DNA from: an uncultured Chlamydiaceae bacterium
GTDB taxonomy: Bacteria > Chlamydiota > Chlamydiia > Chlamydiales > Chlamydiaceae
NCBI GenBank assembly: GCA_937884635.1
Contig: CALGBW010000006.1
Location: 1 to 58,987 of the forward strand
Direction: 5' to 3'
DNA: 58,987 nt
The number at the start of each line of letters is the position of its first letter. The first letter of the stretch is position 1. Shown piece by piece: positions 35,225 to 43,447 of this stretch. The notes under the pieces are model-generated. The model ran no database searches, was not told where the DNA came from, and was given only the letters and a program-made list of their open reading frames with translations. The translations under genes and the position numbers were made by a program.

Positions 35225-36200
35225 AAACACAATGTATACAACAAACTTCTGGCGGAGAGAAAAAACGCACACGTTTTAATCCCCCTAACCCCCGGTTCAC
35301 ATAAAGGAGTTTATCTCCAGGGAGTGTGAACAGCCCGCGTACAAGATGAGGGTCTTCTAAGCCACCGAGTTTATTTGTCAGGTTCCTTGCCCACTTTGGC
35401 CAAGGAAGTGAAATCTGTGGTCCATGAGAGTGACCAGAGAGAATGACATCGCCTGGGTAAGAAGTGAGATGCTTAGCAGAGTCAGGATTGTGAGATAAAA
35501 TCAGTCCGGGGAGAGAAGAATTATACTGAGAAAAAGCTTTTTCGGGACAGAACTGTCTAGCAAAAACATCACCTAATCCCACTATGTTTAAGAGATTAGG
35601 GATGACGTGTGTTTCATTATGCAACAACCGAACAGGGGTGTCTTGTAGAAGAGTAACTAGTGCTTCATTAGGAGATTGGGGTTCGAATCCTTCTACAAAT
35701 TCATATTCACGAGGGAAAAATAGAGACTGAATTACGGAAACTATTGCTCGGCGAATGGGGGCATTCTTTTCTTTGGGGATGATTCCTATCTGTCCTCGGA
35801 TATCTCGGGATACATAGGTGGCATAGTCGTGATTTCCTAATATGGCATAGACTCCTAAGGGAGCATTTAAACAACAAAGAAATTTTTTCAACATTTCTGC
35901 ATGATCGACTCGGCCACGGCAAATAAAGTCTCCAGAAAACAAGATGACACTCGGGGATAGACTGGCGATTGTAGAAGAGACTTTATCCAAGAAGGTGTTT
36001 GGGATTAAGCCAGACATATGCAGGTCGGAAATCTGAACAAAGCGCAATCCATGAAGATGAGTATATTCTTTAGGAAGGTTCCAGTTGATATGAGAAATGT
36101 GAACTTGGTTGGGCTCAATATAGGAAGCCCAACACGCAGCTAGAATCGCAGAGATAGCAGAGGTGGATAGAGTGGTGAGTATCACAGGATTCCTTGACAC
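35214..36200 (-). CDS. Membrane-anchored metallophosphoesterase (YaeI/LpxG type)
   Basis: 328 residues. A hydrophobic N-terminal segment (TTLSTSAISAILAACWASY) precedes a calcineurin-like domain with QISDLHMSG (DxH), LFSGDFICRG (GD), ILGNHDYATY (GNHD), LSHNPDS (H) and LSGHSHGPQ (GHxH). The corresponding C. trachomatis protein CT461 has been reported, to my recollection, as the UDP-2,3-diacylglucosamine hydrolase LpxG of lipid A synthesis; that role here is inferred from position and fold. Leads the operon with ispD and truA. Confidence 0.82.
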   Translation of the reverse strand: MSRNPVILTTLSTSAISAILAACWASYIEPNQVHISHINWNLPKEYTHLHGLRFVQISDLHMSGLIPNTFLDKVSSTIASLSPSVILFSGDFICRGRVDHAEMLKKFLCCLNAPLGVYAILGNHDYATYVSRDIRGQIGIIPKEKNAPIRRAIVSVIQSLFFPREYEFVEGFEPQSPNEALVTLLQDTPVRLLHNETHVIPNLLNIVGLGDVFARQFCPEKAFSQYNSSLPGLILSHNPDSAKHLTSYPGDVILSGHSHGPQISLPWPKWARNLTNKLGGLEDPHLVRGLFTLPGDKLLYVNRGLGGLKRVRFFSPPEVCCIHCVYET

Positions 36201-36233
36201 CCCGTTTAGATAATAGGGGATTTTATGAAAGAA

Positions 36234-36497
36234 CTATTTGATGATATGTCTAGAGAGCTCTTTAGTCATTTGGAACATATCGATAGGATCCGAAGAACCG
36301 AAGACTTTTGCCAATTTAGCATCAGGGATAATACAACGTTTGTTTTTAGGGTCTTGGCATCCATTGGATTTAATGTGATCCCAAACTTTTTTTACAATCT
36401 CTGTGCGAGGCATGGGTCCTGAGCCAACGATAGCAGCTAGTTCGGGCGAGATGTTCACAGGTTTCATGAATGCAGAGTTGTTATTTTTTTGACTCAT
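36234..36497 (-). CDS. SWIB/MDM2-domain protein
   Basis: 87-residue protein that is almost entirely a SWIB domain (MKPVNISPELAAIVGSGPMPRTEIVKKVWDHIK, then IIPDAKLAKVFGSS and MFQMTKELSRHI). SWIB domains are otherwise eukaryotic chromatin components, and chlamydiae carry them as probable ancient transfers; DNA or topoisomerase association has been proposed. Counterpart of CT460. AGGAG lies just upstream of the ATG (minus strand). Divergent from prfB across a 253-base interval. Confidence 0.93.
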   Translation of the reverse strand: MSQKNNNSAFMKPVNISPELAAIVGSGPMPRTEIVKKVWDHIKSNGCQDPKNKRCIIPDAKLAKVFGSSDPIDMFQMTKELSRHIIK

Positions 36498-36750
36498 CGG
36501 TTACTCCTAATAAGAAGATGGTTCGAAGAGCCCTAGCTCTTCATCGCAACTTTTTTATCGCTCAAATAGAATTCTCGTCAAGACAATAAGGTCGAGTGAC
36601 TATTTGTCAAAAATGAGCAGAAAAAAACGTTCTATTCCAGAGGAAACGACTCTTCGCTAAATTTCGATTCCCTAAAATAAAACATCTATCTCAAAATAGA
36701 AGCCATCTCGCAAGAAAATTTGTATAAGTGAACAAATTAAAGAGAGCCTT

Positions 36751-37858
36751 ATGCAGGAAAATGTAGGTAAACGCTTAGAAGCTCTGCTCACAGGAGTTTC
36801 TCTAGCAAGGAGGTTTCTTTGACCCAGAAAGCAAAGAACAAGAGTTATCTCGATTGGAACAGCAAACTCTACAAGAGGGTTTTTGGTTAGATACAGAGAA
36901 TGCAGGGAAAGTAAATGAAAAGATCTCAGTTTTAAAAAGACAGCTTGAAGATTTCTATTCTTTGCAAAGGACTGTCGAAGATTTACAATTTTTCCTGAAT
37001 GACAAAGAAGCTGCTGAAGATCCGGAACTTCAACAAGAACTAGAGAAAAGTTTTACTTCTTGTGAAGAGAAATTATCTGTTTGGGAGACTCAACGCTTGC
37101 TCTCAGGAGAAGTAGATAAGAATTCATGCTTTCTTACAATTAACGCGGGTGCTGGTGGTACAGAGTCTTGTGATTGGGTAGAAATGCTCTTTCGTATGTA
37201 CACTCGATGGGCTGCAACGCACCAGTGGAAAACAGAAATTGTCGATAGGCTAGATGGTGAGGTAGCCGGAATCAAGCACATTACTGTGAAGATTATAGGG
37301 GATTATGCTTACGGCTATGCCAAAGCAGAGCGTGGCGTGCATCGTCTTGTGCGGATTTCTCCTTTTGACAGTAATGCTAAACGCCATACGAGTTTTGCCT
37401 CTGTCGATGTTTTTCCTGAGATTGATGATGCCATAGAAGTTGAAATTCGTCCTGGAGATGTGCGTGTTGACACATTCCGATCTTCAGGAGCAGGGGGACA
37501 ACACGTCAATGTGACCGATTCTGCTGTTAGAATGACACACATCCCCACTGGGATTGTGGTTTCTTGTCAAAATGAGCGTAGTCAGATTCAGAATCGTGCT
37601 AGCTGTATGAATATGCTACGTGCACGGTTGTATCAGCAGATTTTACAAGAGCGTTTAGAGAAACAGAATATAGAGAGAAAAAATAAAAAAGAAATCAGTT
37701 GGGGATCGCAGATCCGCAACTATGTTTTCCAACCATATACTCTAGTAAAGGACGTCCGTACAGGTTATGAAATAGGGAATATTCAAGCTATGATGGATGG
37801 AGAGGTTTTAGATAAGTTTATTAGAGCCTATTTAGCAGACCAAGGAGAAGAGACGTGA
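36751..37858 (+). CDS. prfB: Peptide chain release factor 2 (programmed frameshift)
   Basis: Releases peptides at UGA and UAA. Translation starts at ATG 36751, reads 23 codons (MQENVGKRLEALL... to FL), meets TGA at 36820-36822, shifts +1 and continues DPESKEQEL to 37858, giving about 368 residues. The tripeptide SPF (RISPFDSNAKRHT) for stop recognition and the catalytic GGQ (SGAGGQHVNVT) are present. The stop of the gene overlaps the next start (GTGA). Confidence 0.96.
36808..36823 (+). promoter_or_regulatory. prfB +1 frameshift element
   Basis: AGGAGG (36808-36813), TTT, CTT TGA C: an internal Shine-Dalgarno followed at the same spacing as in E. coli by the slippery CTT and an in-frame UGA. 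Low RF2 slows termination and favours the shift, so RF2 controls its own synthesis. Confidence 0.95.
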
Positions 37859-38379
37859 GTGAGAATCAAAAAGATGACATGCCAAAAACGATTCCTGGGC
37901 TGGTTCTTCGTTACACGCAGCTATCTGATGCGGAGTATATGAAAGTATGGTTGAATGATCCGAAAATTCTTCGGGGATTTCCTCTTCAAGGTGAGCAGGA
38001 AATTCAAGATAGCGTGAACTTCTGGGTGAGTTTCAGCCGTTATCACAGTAGCTTGACAGCTGTATATGAAGGTGAGGTTGCTGGAGTAGCCACCCTTGTC
38101 CTAAACCCTTACGTAAAAGTTTCCCATCACGCTATGATCTCAATTATTGTAGGGGAGAAGTTCCGAAACAAAGGTATCGGTACTGTTCTGTTGAATAACC
38201 TTTGCCATTTGGCAAAGACTCGTTTTCGTTTTGAACTCTTGTACTTAGAGATTTATGAGGGGAATCCTGCTCTTCACTTATATGAGCGATTTGGTTTCAA
38301 GGAGGTGGGGCGTCAACCGAACTTCTATAAAGATGAAATCGGGTATCTTGCGAAAATCACAATGGAAAAGAAACTTTAA
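37855..38379 (+). CDS. GNAT-family N-acetyltransferase
   Basis: 174 residues, GTG start at 37855 overlapping the prfB stop. The acetyl-CoA site is in VGEKFRNKGIGTVLLNNL (R-x-x-G-x-G), with the typical ending LHLYERFGFKEVGRQ. Closest in style to RimJ/RimL or SpeG types; substrate unknown. Sits between prfB and yebC in one likely operon, so a ribosome- or translation-related substrate is possible but not shown. CT458 by position. Confidence 0.83.
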   Translation: MSENQKDDMPKTIPGLVLRYTQLSDAEYMKVWLNDPKILRGFPLQGEQEIQDSVNFWVSFSRYHSSLTAVYEGEVAGVATLVLNPYVKVSHHAMISIIVGEKFRNKGIGTVLLNNLCHLAKTRFRFELLYLEIYEGNPALHLYERFGFKEVGRQPNFYKDEIGYLAKITMEKKL

Positions 38380-38399
38380 TAAAGACGTAGGTAAGCATA

Positions 38400-39116
38400 A
38401 TGGCAGGGCATAGCAAGTGGGCCAACACAAAGTATCGTAAGGAACGAGCAGACCATAAGAAAGGAAAGATTTTCTCCCGTACCATTAAGGAGTTAATCGC
38501 AGCTGTGAAAATGGGTGGCCCTGATCCTAAGACAAATGCACGTTTACGCTTCATCATCCAAAAGGCAAAAGATCAAAATATTCCTAATGAGAATATCGAA
38601 AGAAACCTGAAGAAAGCCTCTTCCGCTGAACAGAAGAACTTTGAAACTGTCACGTATGAATTATACGGATACGGAGGAGTGGGGTTGATCGTAGAAGCTA
38701 TGACAGATAACAAGAACCGCACTGCTTCTGATATGCGTATCGCTGTCAACAAACGAGGGGGAGCGATGGTAGAACCCGGCAGTGTATTGTATAACTTCTC
38801 CCGTAAAGGTGCTTGCTATGTTCCTAAGAGCTCTATCGATGAAGCAACTTTACTTTCTCACGTAATAGAAGCAGGTGCTGAAGATTTAGATACAGAAGAT
38901 GAAGAATCTTTCCTTGTTCTTTGTGATCCTTCTGACCTAGCCTCTGTTAAAGAGAATCTCGTTTCTCTAGGAGTGACCTGTTCAGAAGAGAAGCTCATCT
39001 ATGTCCCTTTACGCCTTGTCGATTGTAGCGAAGAGGACGGTCAATCTAATCTCGCCCTTATCGACTGGTTAGAGAACATAGATGATGTGGATGATGTGTA
39101 TCATAATATGGCTTAG
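38400..39116 (+). CDS. yebC: YebC/TACO1-family protein
   Basis: 238 residues, full length, starting MAGHSKWANTKYRKERAD, the family signature; the central YELYGYGGVGLIVEAMTDNKNRT and C-terminal NLALIDWLENIDDVDDVY are present. YebC proteins act as regulators or help ribosomes through proline stretches in recently studied bacteria. Its last four bases overlap the convergent tarp stop. Confidence 0.94.
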   Translation: MAGHSKWANTKYRKERADHKKGKIFSRTIKELIAAVKMGGPDPKTNARLRFIIQKAKDQNIPNENIERNLKKASSAEQKNFETVTYELYGYGGVGLIVEAMTDNKNRTASDMRIAVNKRGGAMVEPGSVLYNFSRKGACYVPKSSIDEATLLSHVIEAGAEDLDTEDEESFLVLCDPSDLASVKENLVSLGVTCSEEKLIYVPLRLVDCSEEDGQSNLALIDWLENIDDVDDVYHNMA

Positions 39117-41767
39117 TCGATCTCGTCGCTACTTTCGTAAGCGCTATCAGTTTCTGATGCAGAGCTGGTTGCGTCTTCATCTTTTGCATTTATTACACTG
39201 TCAGCGACATTTCCAAGCGCTTCGGTCACGTCTCTGGCAGCTTCTTGTAGTGCAGGTCCGTTGCTAGACTTAAGGGGGGAGGGAGCTTCTTGTCGAGTCC
39301 CTGGAACTTCTGCAGATGAAGCCGTGAACTGAGGAACTACTGATCCAACTTTTTGTGGAGGATTTGCAGAATTTTCTACAATACCTGCCATATTTCCTAA
39401 ACTAGCTGTGACAGCACCAGCTGCTGTATAGATAGGATTATCTGGGCCTGCTAATCCTTCATCAGACAGGTTCAAAGGTGGAATCTTGTTATTTTGGCCA
39501 ACTGCTCCTGAAGTTGTATCAATTAAATCAGACAAAGCTTTTGCAACATCTTTAACTGCACTCAACAATTCTCCTTTGTTGTTATCCCCCCCTTCAACGA
39601 AAGCCATTTGTGGAACAGAGGTTGTGACAGGTGATGCATTGATAGGACCAAATAGCCCTCCAGAACCCGTTTCATTTCTGAAGTCAGTAATGATACTCCC
39701 TAAGTTTGGCCCGTTCATTCCTGGTTTTAGATTTCCTTCTGGATCAAAGGCTTTATCTAAGTGTCCACGCGTTCTTTCTAGGAGTGCTGCTAATCCACCA
39801 CTTCCTGTAAGCTGAGGCCCTTTTGTTACCATTATGCTGGCCGCAACTGGAAGAGGATTTACTTTAGGACCTGGCTCTGGTTTAGGTGCTGGTGTTGTGA
39901 CTATTGTAGCAGAAATTGGTGATGGAGTAGTCGTGTTTTCAGTCCCAGCTGTACCAGTTGCATTTTCTGTACCAGTAGTGTTACCAGTTGATTCTGTACC
40001 GTTAGTATTGTTGGCTCCCGTTACTACTGTTGGTTTGACATTATCTGCGCCACCGGTTTCATAGTCACTAATGACATCGCCTAAATTTTGATTAACAGGC
40101 TGCGCTTGGCCGTTACCACCCTCAGGGAACACGACGTCTAGATGCTGCCTAACGGCTTGCAATATACCCAAGTCATTCTCATTTTTTGGAGGAGGAAGAC
40201 GGGTACCTAGATTTTTTGCTCCTGTTAATATTCCTGGTCCAAAAGTTGTTGATTGTGGAGTGGCTGTGTTTCCGGTTACTCCGCTTGTGTCGGCTGCGTT
40301 TGCTGTTTCTTGGGAACTAGTAGTTGATTCTGTACCGTTAGTATTATTGGCTCCCGTTACTACCGTTGGTTTGACATTGTCTGCGCCACCGGATTCATAG
40401 TCACTAATGACATCGCCTAATTGTTGGTTAGCGGGGAGTGCTCCATTATCAGGATTATGATCTCCAGGGTACACTACATCAAGGTGTTTTCTAACGGCAG
40501 CCAATAAACCTTCTAGCCCGCCATCCTCATTATTGAGGCCACCAGCGTTTTTATTATCTGTGTTCGTATTATTTGTGTTTTCTGGTTCTTTAAATAGATC
40601 ACTTAGGCCAAGATTATCTTCACCCCAAATACCTTCGTTTTCTTCTTTACCTGTGTCGATATCAGACTTGTTGTCAACGGCATCATTTAGATCAGTTTTA
40701 GAAGCATTTTCTGTTTCTTCAGATGCTTTTGTTTCTGTAGAGCCTGTGCCGCTTCCAGTATTGTTGTTAGTTGTAACGTTAACATCTCCCACGTTGACGT
40801 TAACATTGATAGCTGGCATCTGAAATGGTGGCCAGGGTGGTTGTTGTGTATTATTAGCAGCGGCAGCACCTGCATTCCCCTTGTTTGGTAGGCTGACTGG
40901 ATCAAAGCCTCCTGGTTCATAAACGTTAGGAGAAGTCAGTCTAGGCTGATGTCCTCTTCTCCAGATAGAAGGTGTACCGTTATTCCCGCCTTGGGCTTCT
41001 TTGCCCTCATAATCTCCATATACACCTGCCATTTTGAATTTGTAGCTAATAAGAAGGTTTCTAGGTGAGAATGGAGTTCCTGGGTCCAACCCAGCTTTGC
41101 CTGCGACTTTAGCTTCTAAACGGCCTATCCAATCGCCTTCTAGGTCATTATAGGCTAAGCAATATGATGCACATGCCGTTGTTAAATCTTTTGAATCAAG
41201 AGGTTCCTTAGTTCTTCCATTTACTACTTTGATAGACTCGGGATTGTTTAAGTCACCATTTCTACAGAAAATAAAGGAACTATTTTCTGGGTCTATGACT
41301 ACAATATGCCCTCCCTTTTGTAACATTTTCATTTGGACATCTCCCCGTTGTAGGAAGGCTTTCATGGATTCTACGTTTTTGGGGTCGTAACCACGAGGAT
41401 TGTTATTTACGCCATCTTGATGTCCTGTTGCACCTGATGTATTCGTATTATCGGGGAAGATAGTTTGGGAAGTAAAACTTGCTAATCTACCGCTTGTGTT
41501 TGCTGTTTCTGGGTTGGTTGTTGTTGTTGTGACCGTAACATCTGCCGTTCTAGAGCCACCGGGGCTATTGACTGTTGATTGGTGTAGTACAACCTCAGCT
41601 GTTTCATTCGTGTTTTTCGCTGTTGTACCTAGATTATTTGAGGGGAGCTGGCCGTTTCGTGCTACAGCAACTTTATAGTCTCCGAATTTAGCTTGTATAT
41701 CTTGACCAGGTTGCTGTACTCCAGAAAAATCAGGAGAGGGTGATGTGGAATTAACGAAACCAACCAT
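39113..41767 (-). CDS. tarp: Translocated actin-recruiting phosphoprotein Tarp
   Basis: Type III effector injected at entry that nucleates host actin. 884 residues. The conserved central block (about 120-290) has SFIFCRNGDLNNPESIKVVNGRTKE and SIWRRGHQPRLT, then the proline-rich PPWPPFQMP followed by INVNVNVGDVNV. Three HLD-type actin-binding-like units follow: LLAAVRKHLDVVYPG (about 422), ILQAVRQHLDVVFPEG (about 540) and LLERTRGHLDKAFDPEG (about 668). The tyrosine-phosphorylation repeats of C. trachomatis Tarp are absent from the N-terminus, as known for non-trachomatis species. Very rich in Asn, Thr and Gly. Counterpart of CT456. Confidence 0.93.
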   Translation of the reverse strand: MVGFVNSTSPSPDFSGVQQPGQDIQAKFGDYKVAVARNGQLPSNNLGTTAKNTNETAEVVLHQSTVNSPGGSRTADVTVTTTTTNPETANTSGRLASFTSQTIFPDNTNTSGATGHQDGVNNNPRGYDPKNVESMKAFLQRGDVQMKMLQKGGHIVVIDPENSSFIFCRNGDLNNPESIKVVNGRTKEPLDSKDLTTACASYCLAYNDLEGDWIGRLEAKVAGKAGLDPGTPFSPRNLLISYKFKMAGVYGDYEGKEAQGGNNGTPSIWRRGHQPRLTSPNVYEPGGFDPVSLPNKGNAGAAAANNTQQPPWPPFQMPAINVNVNVGDVNVTTNNNTGSGTGSTETKASEETENASKTDLNDAVDNKSDIDTGKEENEGIWGEDNLGLSDLFKEPENTNNTNTDNKNAGGLNNEDGGLEGLLAAVRKHLDVVYPGDHNPDNGALPANQQLGDVISDYESGGADNVKPTVVTGANNTNGTESTTSSQETANAADTSGVTGNTATPQSTTFGPGILTGAKNLGTRLPPPKNENDLGILQAVRQHLDVVFPEGGNGQAQPVNQNLGDVISDYETGGADNVKPTVVTGANNTNGTESTGNTTGTENATGTAGTENTTTPSPISATIVTTPAPKPEPGPKVNPLPVAASIMVTKGPQLTGSGGLAALLERTRGHLDKAFDPEGNLKPGMNGPNLGSIITDFRNETGSGGLFGPINASPVTTSVPQMAFVEGGDNNKGELLSAVKDVAKALSDLIDTTSGAVGQNNKIPPLNLSDEGLAGPDNPIYTAAGAVTASLGNMAGIVENSANPPQKVGSVVPQFTASSAEVPGTRQEAPSPLKSSNGPALQEAARDVTEALGNVADSVINAKDEDATSSASETDSAYESSDEID
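39987..40084 (-). repeat. 98-bp internal tarp repeat, copy A
   Basis: 98 bases matching 40323-40420 with only four substitutions, all of which fit single-codon changes. Encodes LGDVISDYETGGADN and the following linker VKPTVVTGANNTN. Confidence 0.95.
40323..40420 (-). repeat. 98-bp internal tarp repeat, copy B
   Basis: Second copy of the repeat at 39987-40084 (94 of 98 bases identical, counted by eye). It follows the first actin-binding-like unit as copy A follows the second, so the whole unit of about 335 bases was duplicated. Confidence 0.95.
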
Positions 41768-42001
41768 AATTCACAAAAGAAAAACATTAATCACTTGTTA
41801 ACTGAATTTTAATTGAGTGATTGTTCTTTATCGTTTGGTAATTGCAGTTGTAGTTCTGTTTTGGTTGATTAGTTTGATTCTTGATTCATTGATTTTGAAT
41901 AACATTGATCATAGGAAAACGAAAAGTTTGGTTGGAAAATATCCCCTGAGCGGGTTAACGTTTCATTAAGATTCTGGAGTCAGTTTCAAGAAGGAGAGAG
42001 A

Positions 42002-43333
42002 ATGTCCACGGTAAGGGTTTTTGGAGGCAATTCATTGCGGGGATCCATACGTGTATCCGGAGCAAAAAATGCTGCAACTAAGTTGCTTGTTGCTTCCATG
42101 CTCTCAGATAAGAAGACAGTGCTATATAATGTCCCGGATATTGGTGATGTGCGTCTGACTGTGGATTTGTGTTCTTCGTTAGGTGCTGTGGTTCACTGGG
42201 ATAAAGCAAGTGAAGTGATAGAGATTCATACACCGCGTTTATCAGGGAGTCGCGTGCCTCCTCAATTTTCCTCTATGAACCGGATTCCCATTTTATTACT
42301 TGGTGCCTTACTAAGACGATGTCCGGATGGGATTTTCGTTCCTGTGTTAGGGGGTGACGCGATTGGCACTAGGGGATTGCATTTCCACTTAGAGGGACTG
42401 AGGAAACTCGGAGCGGAAATCACCTGTTCTTCAGAAGGGTATTTTGCTACGGCAAAACAGGGATTGGTAGGAGCATATATCACTCTGCCGTATCCTTCTG
42501 TAGGAGCAACGGAGAATTTGATTCTTGCTTCTGTGAATGCCAAAGGCAGGACGATTATTAAAAACGCAGCTTTAGAAGTAGAGATCCTAGATTTGATTCT
42601 CTTTTTACAGAAAATTGGAGTGGAGATCACTACGGATAACGATCGTACGATCGAAATTTTTGGTTGTGAGTGCTTTCAAGAGGTGGAGCATGCCATCCTT
42701 CCAGATAAGATAGAGGCTGCTTCCTATGGTATGGCTGCAGTTTTAACAGAAGGGTGTGTTTTTGTTGAGAATGCTAAACAAGAACTTATGGTGCCTTTCC
42801 TGAAGGCACTGCGAGCGATTGGAGGTGGGTTCTCAGTCTCTCCTACGGGGATTGAGTTTTTCTACAATGGTCCTTTGAAAGGGGGCGTGGTGATAGAGAC
42901 GGATGTCCATCCTGGATTTATCACAGACTGGCAGCAGCCATTTGCTACGTTGTTATCCCAAGCATCTGGGTCTTCTGTAATTCATGAAACGGTTCATGAG
43001 AATCGCTTAGGGTATCTCAAAGGATTACAGCAAATGGGAGCTCACTGCGAGTTATTCTACCAATGTCTAACTTCTAAAGCTTGCCGTTATGCAACCGGCA
43101 ATTATCCTCATAGCGCTGTTATTCATGGGGTGACTCCCTTACGTGCTTCTCACTTGGTCATTCCAGATTTACGAGCTGGTTTTGCTTATGTCATGGCTGC
43201 ATTGATAGCAGAAGGAGGACCTTCTGTCATTGAGAACACACGGTTACTAGATAGAGGATATTGTAACTGGGCTCAGAAGCTATCTCAGCTGGGGGCAAAG
43301 TTACAAGCTCCTGATCTTGCTTTTGTTGAATAG
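42002..43333 (+). CDS. murA: UDP-N-acetylglucosamine 1-carboxyvinyltransferase
   Basis: First committed step of peptidoglycan precursor synthesis (enolpyruvyl transfer). 443 residues. SGAKNAATKLL at the N-terminus provides the usual Lys. The loop normally reading GG-C-x-IGARPVD is VLGGDAIGTRGLHFH here, so residue 119 is Asp instead of the catalytic Cys. That change is known in chlamydial MurA and gives fosfomycin insensitivity. DIETDVHPGF-type and NRLGYL blocks are present. AAGGAGAGAGA precedes the ATG, and a perfect hairpin follows the stop. Confidence 0.96.
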   Translation: MSTVRVFGGNSLRGSIRVSGAKNAATKLLVASMLSDKKTVLYNVPDIGDVRLTVDLCSSLGAVVHWDKASEVIEIHTPRLSGSRVPPQFSSMNRIPILLLGALLRRCPDGIFVPVLGGDAIGTRGLHFHLEGLRKLGAEITCSSEGYFATAKQGLVGAYITLPYPSVGATENLILASVNAKGRTIIKNAALEVEILDLILFLQKIGVEITTDNDRTIEIFGCECFQEVEHAILPDKIEAASYGMAAVLTEGCVFVENAKQELMVPFLKALRAIGGGFSVSPTGIEFFYNGPLKGGVVIETDVHPGFITDWQQPFATLLSQASGSSVIHETVHENRLGYLKGLQQMGAHCELFYQCLTSKACRYATGNYPHSAVIHGVTPLRASHLVIPDLRAGFAYVMAALIAEGGPSVIENTRLLDRGYCNWAQKLSQLGAKLQAPDLAFVE

Positions 43334-43350
43334 TGTGGAAGATACTGTTT

Positions 43351-43381
43351 AAGACCTCTGAGAGAAAATCTCAGAGGTCTT
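43351..43381. terminator. Terminator between murA and argS
   Basis: Perfect 13-base inverted repeat AAGACCTCTGAGA / TCTCAGAGGTCTT around the loop GAAAA. Lies between converging murA and argS and can serve both strands. Confidence 0.85.
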
Positions 43382-43447
43382 GGATGGTATTTCAGTTTCT
43401 ACTCATTTTTCCTTTGTCAGCGACCTACCTCAAGGGAGTTATAGGTT

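Noticed and set aside
36225..36422. 65-codon plus-strand frame at the SWIB gene
   Set aside because: It is the complement of the well-supported SWIB-domain gene.
40533..40823. Long antisense frames inside tarp
   Set aside because: Tarp's biased Asn/Thr/Gly codon use keeps the other strand open; no start signals or family features.
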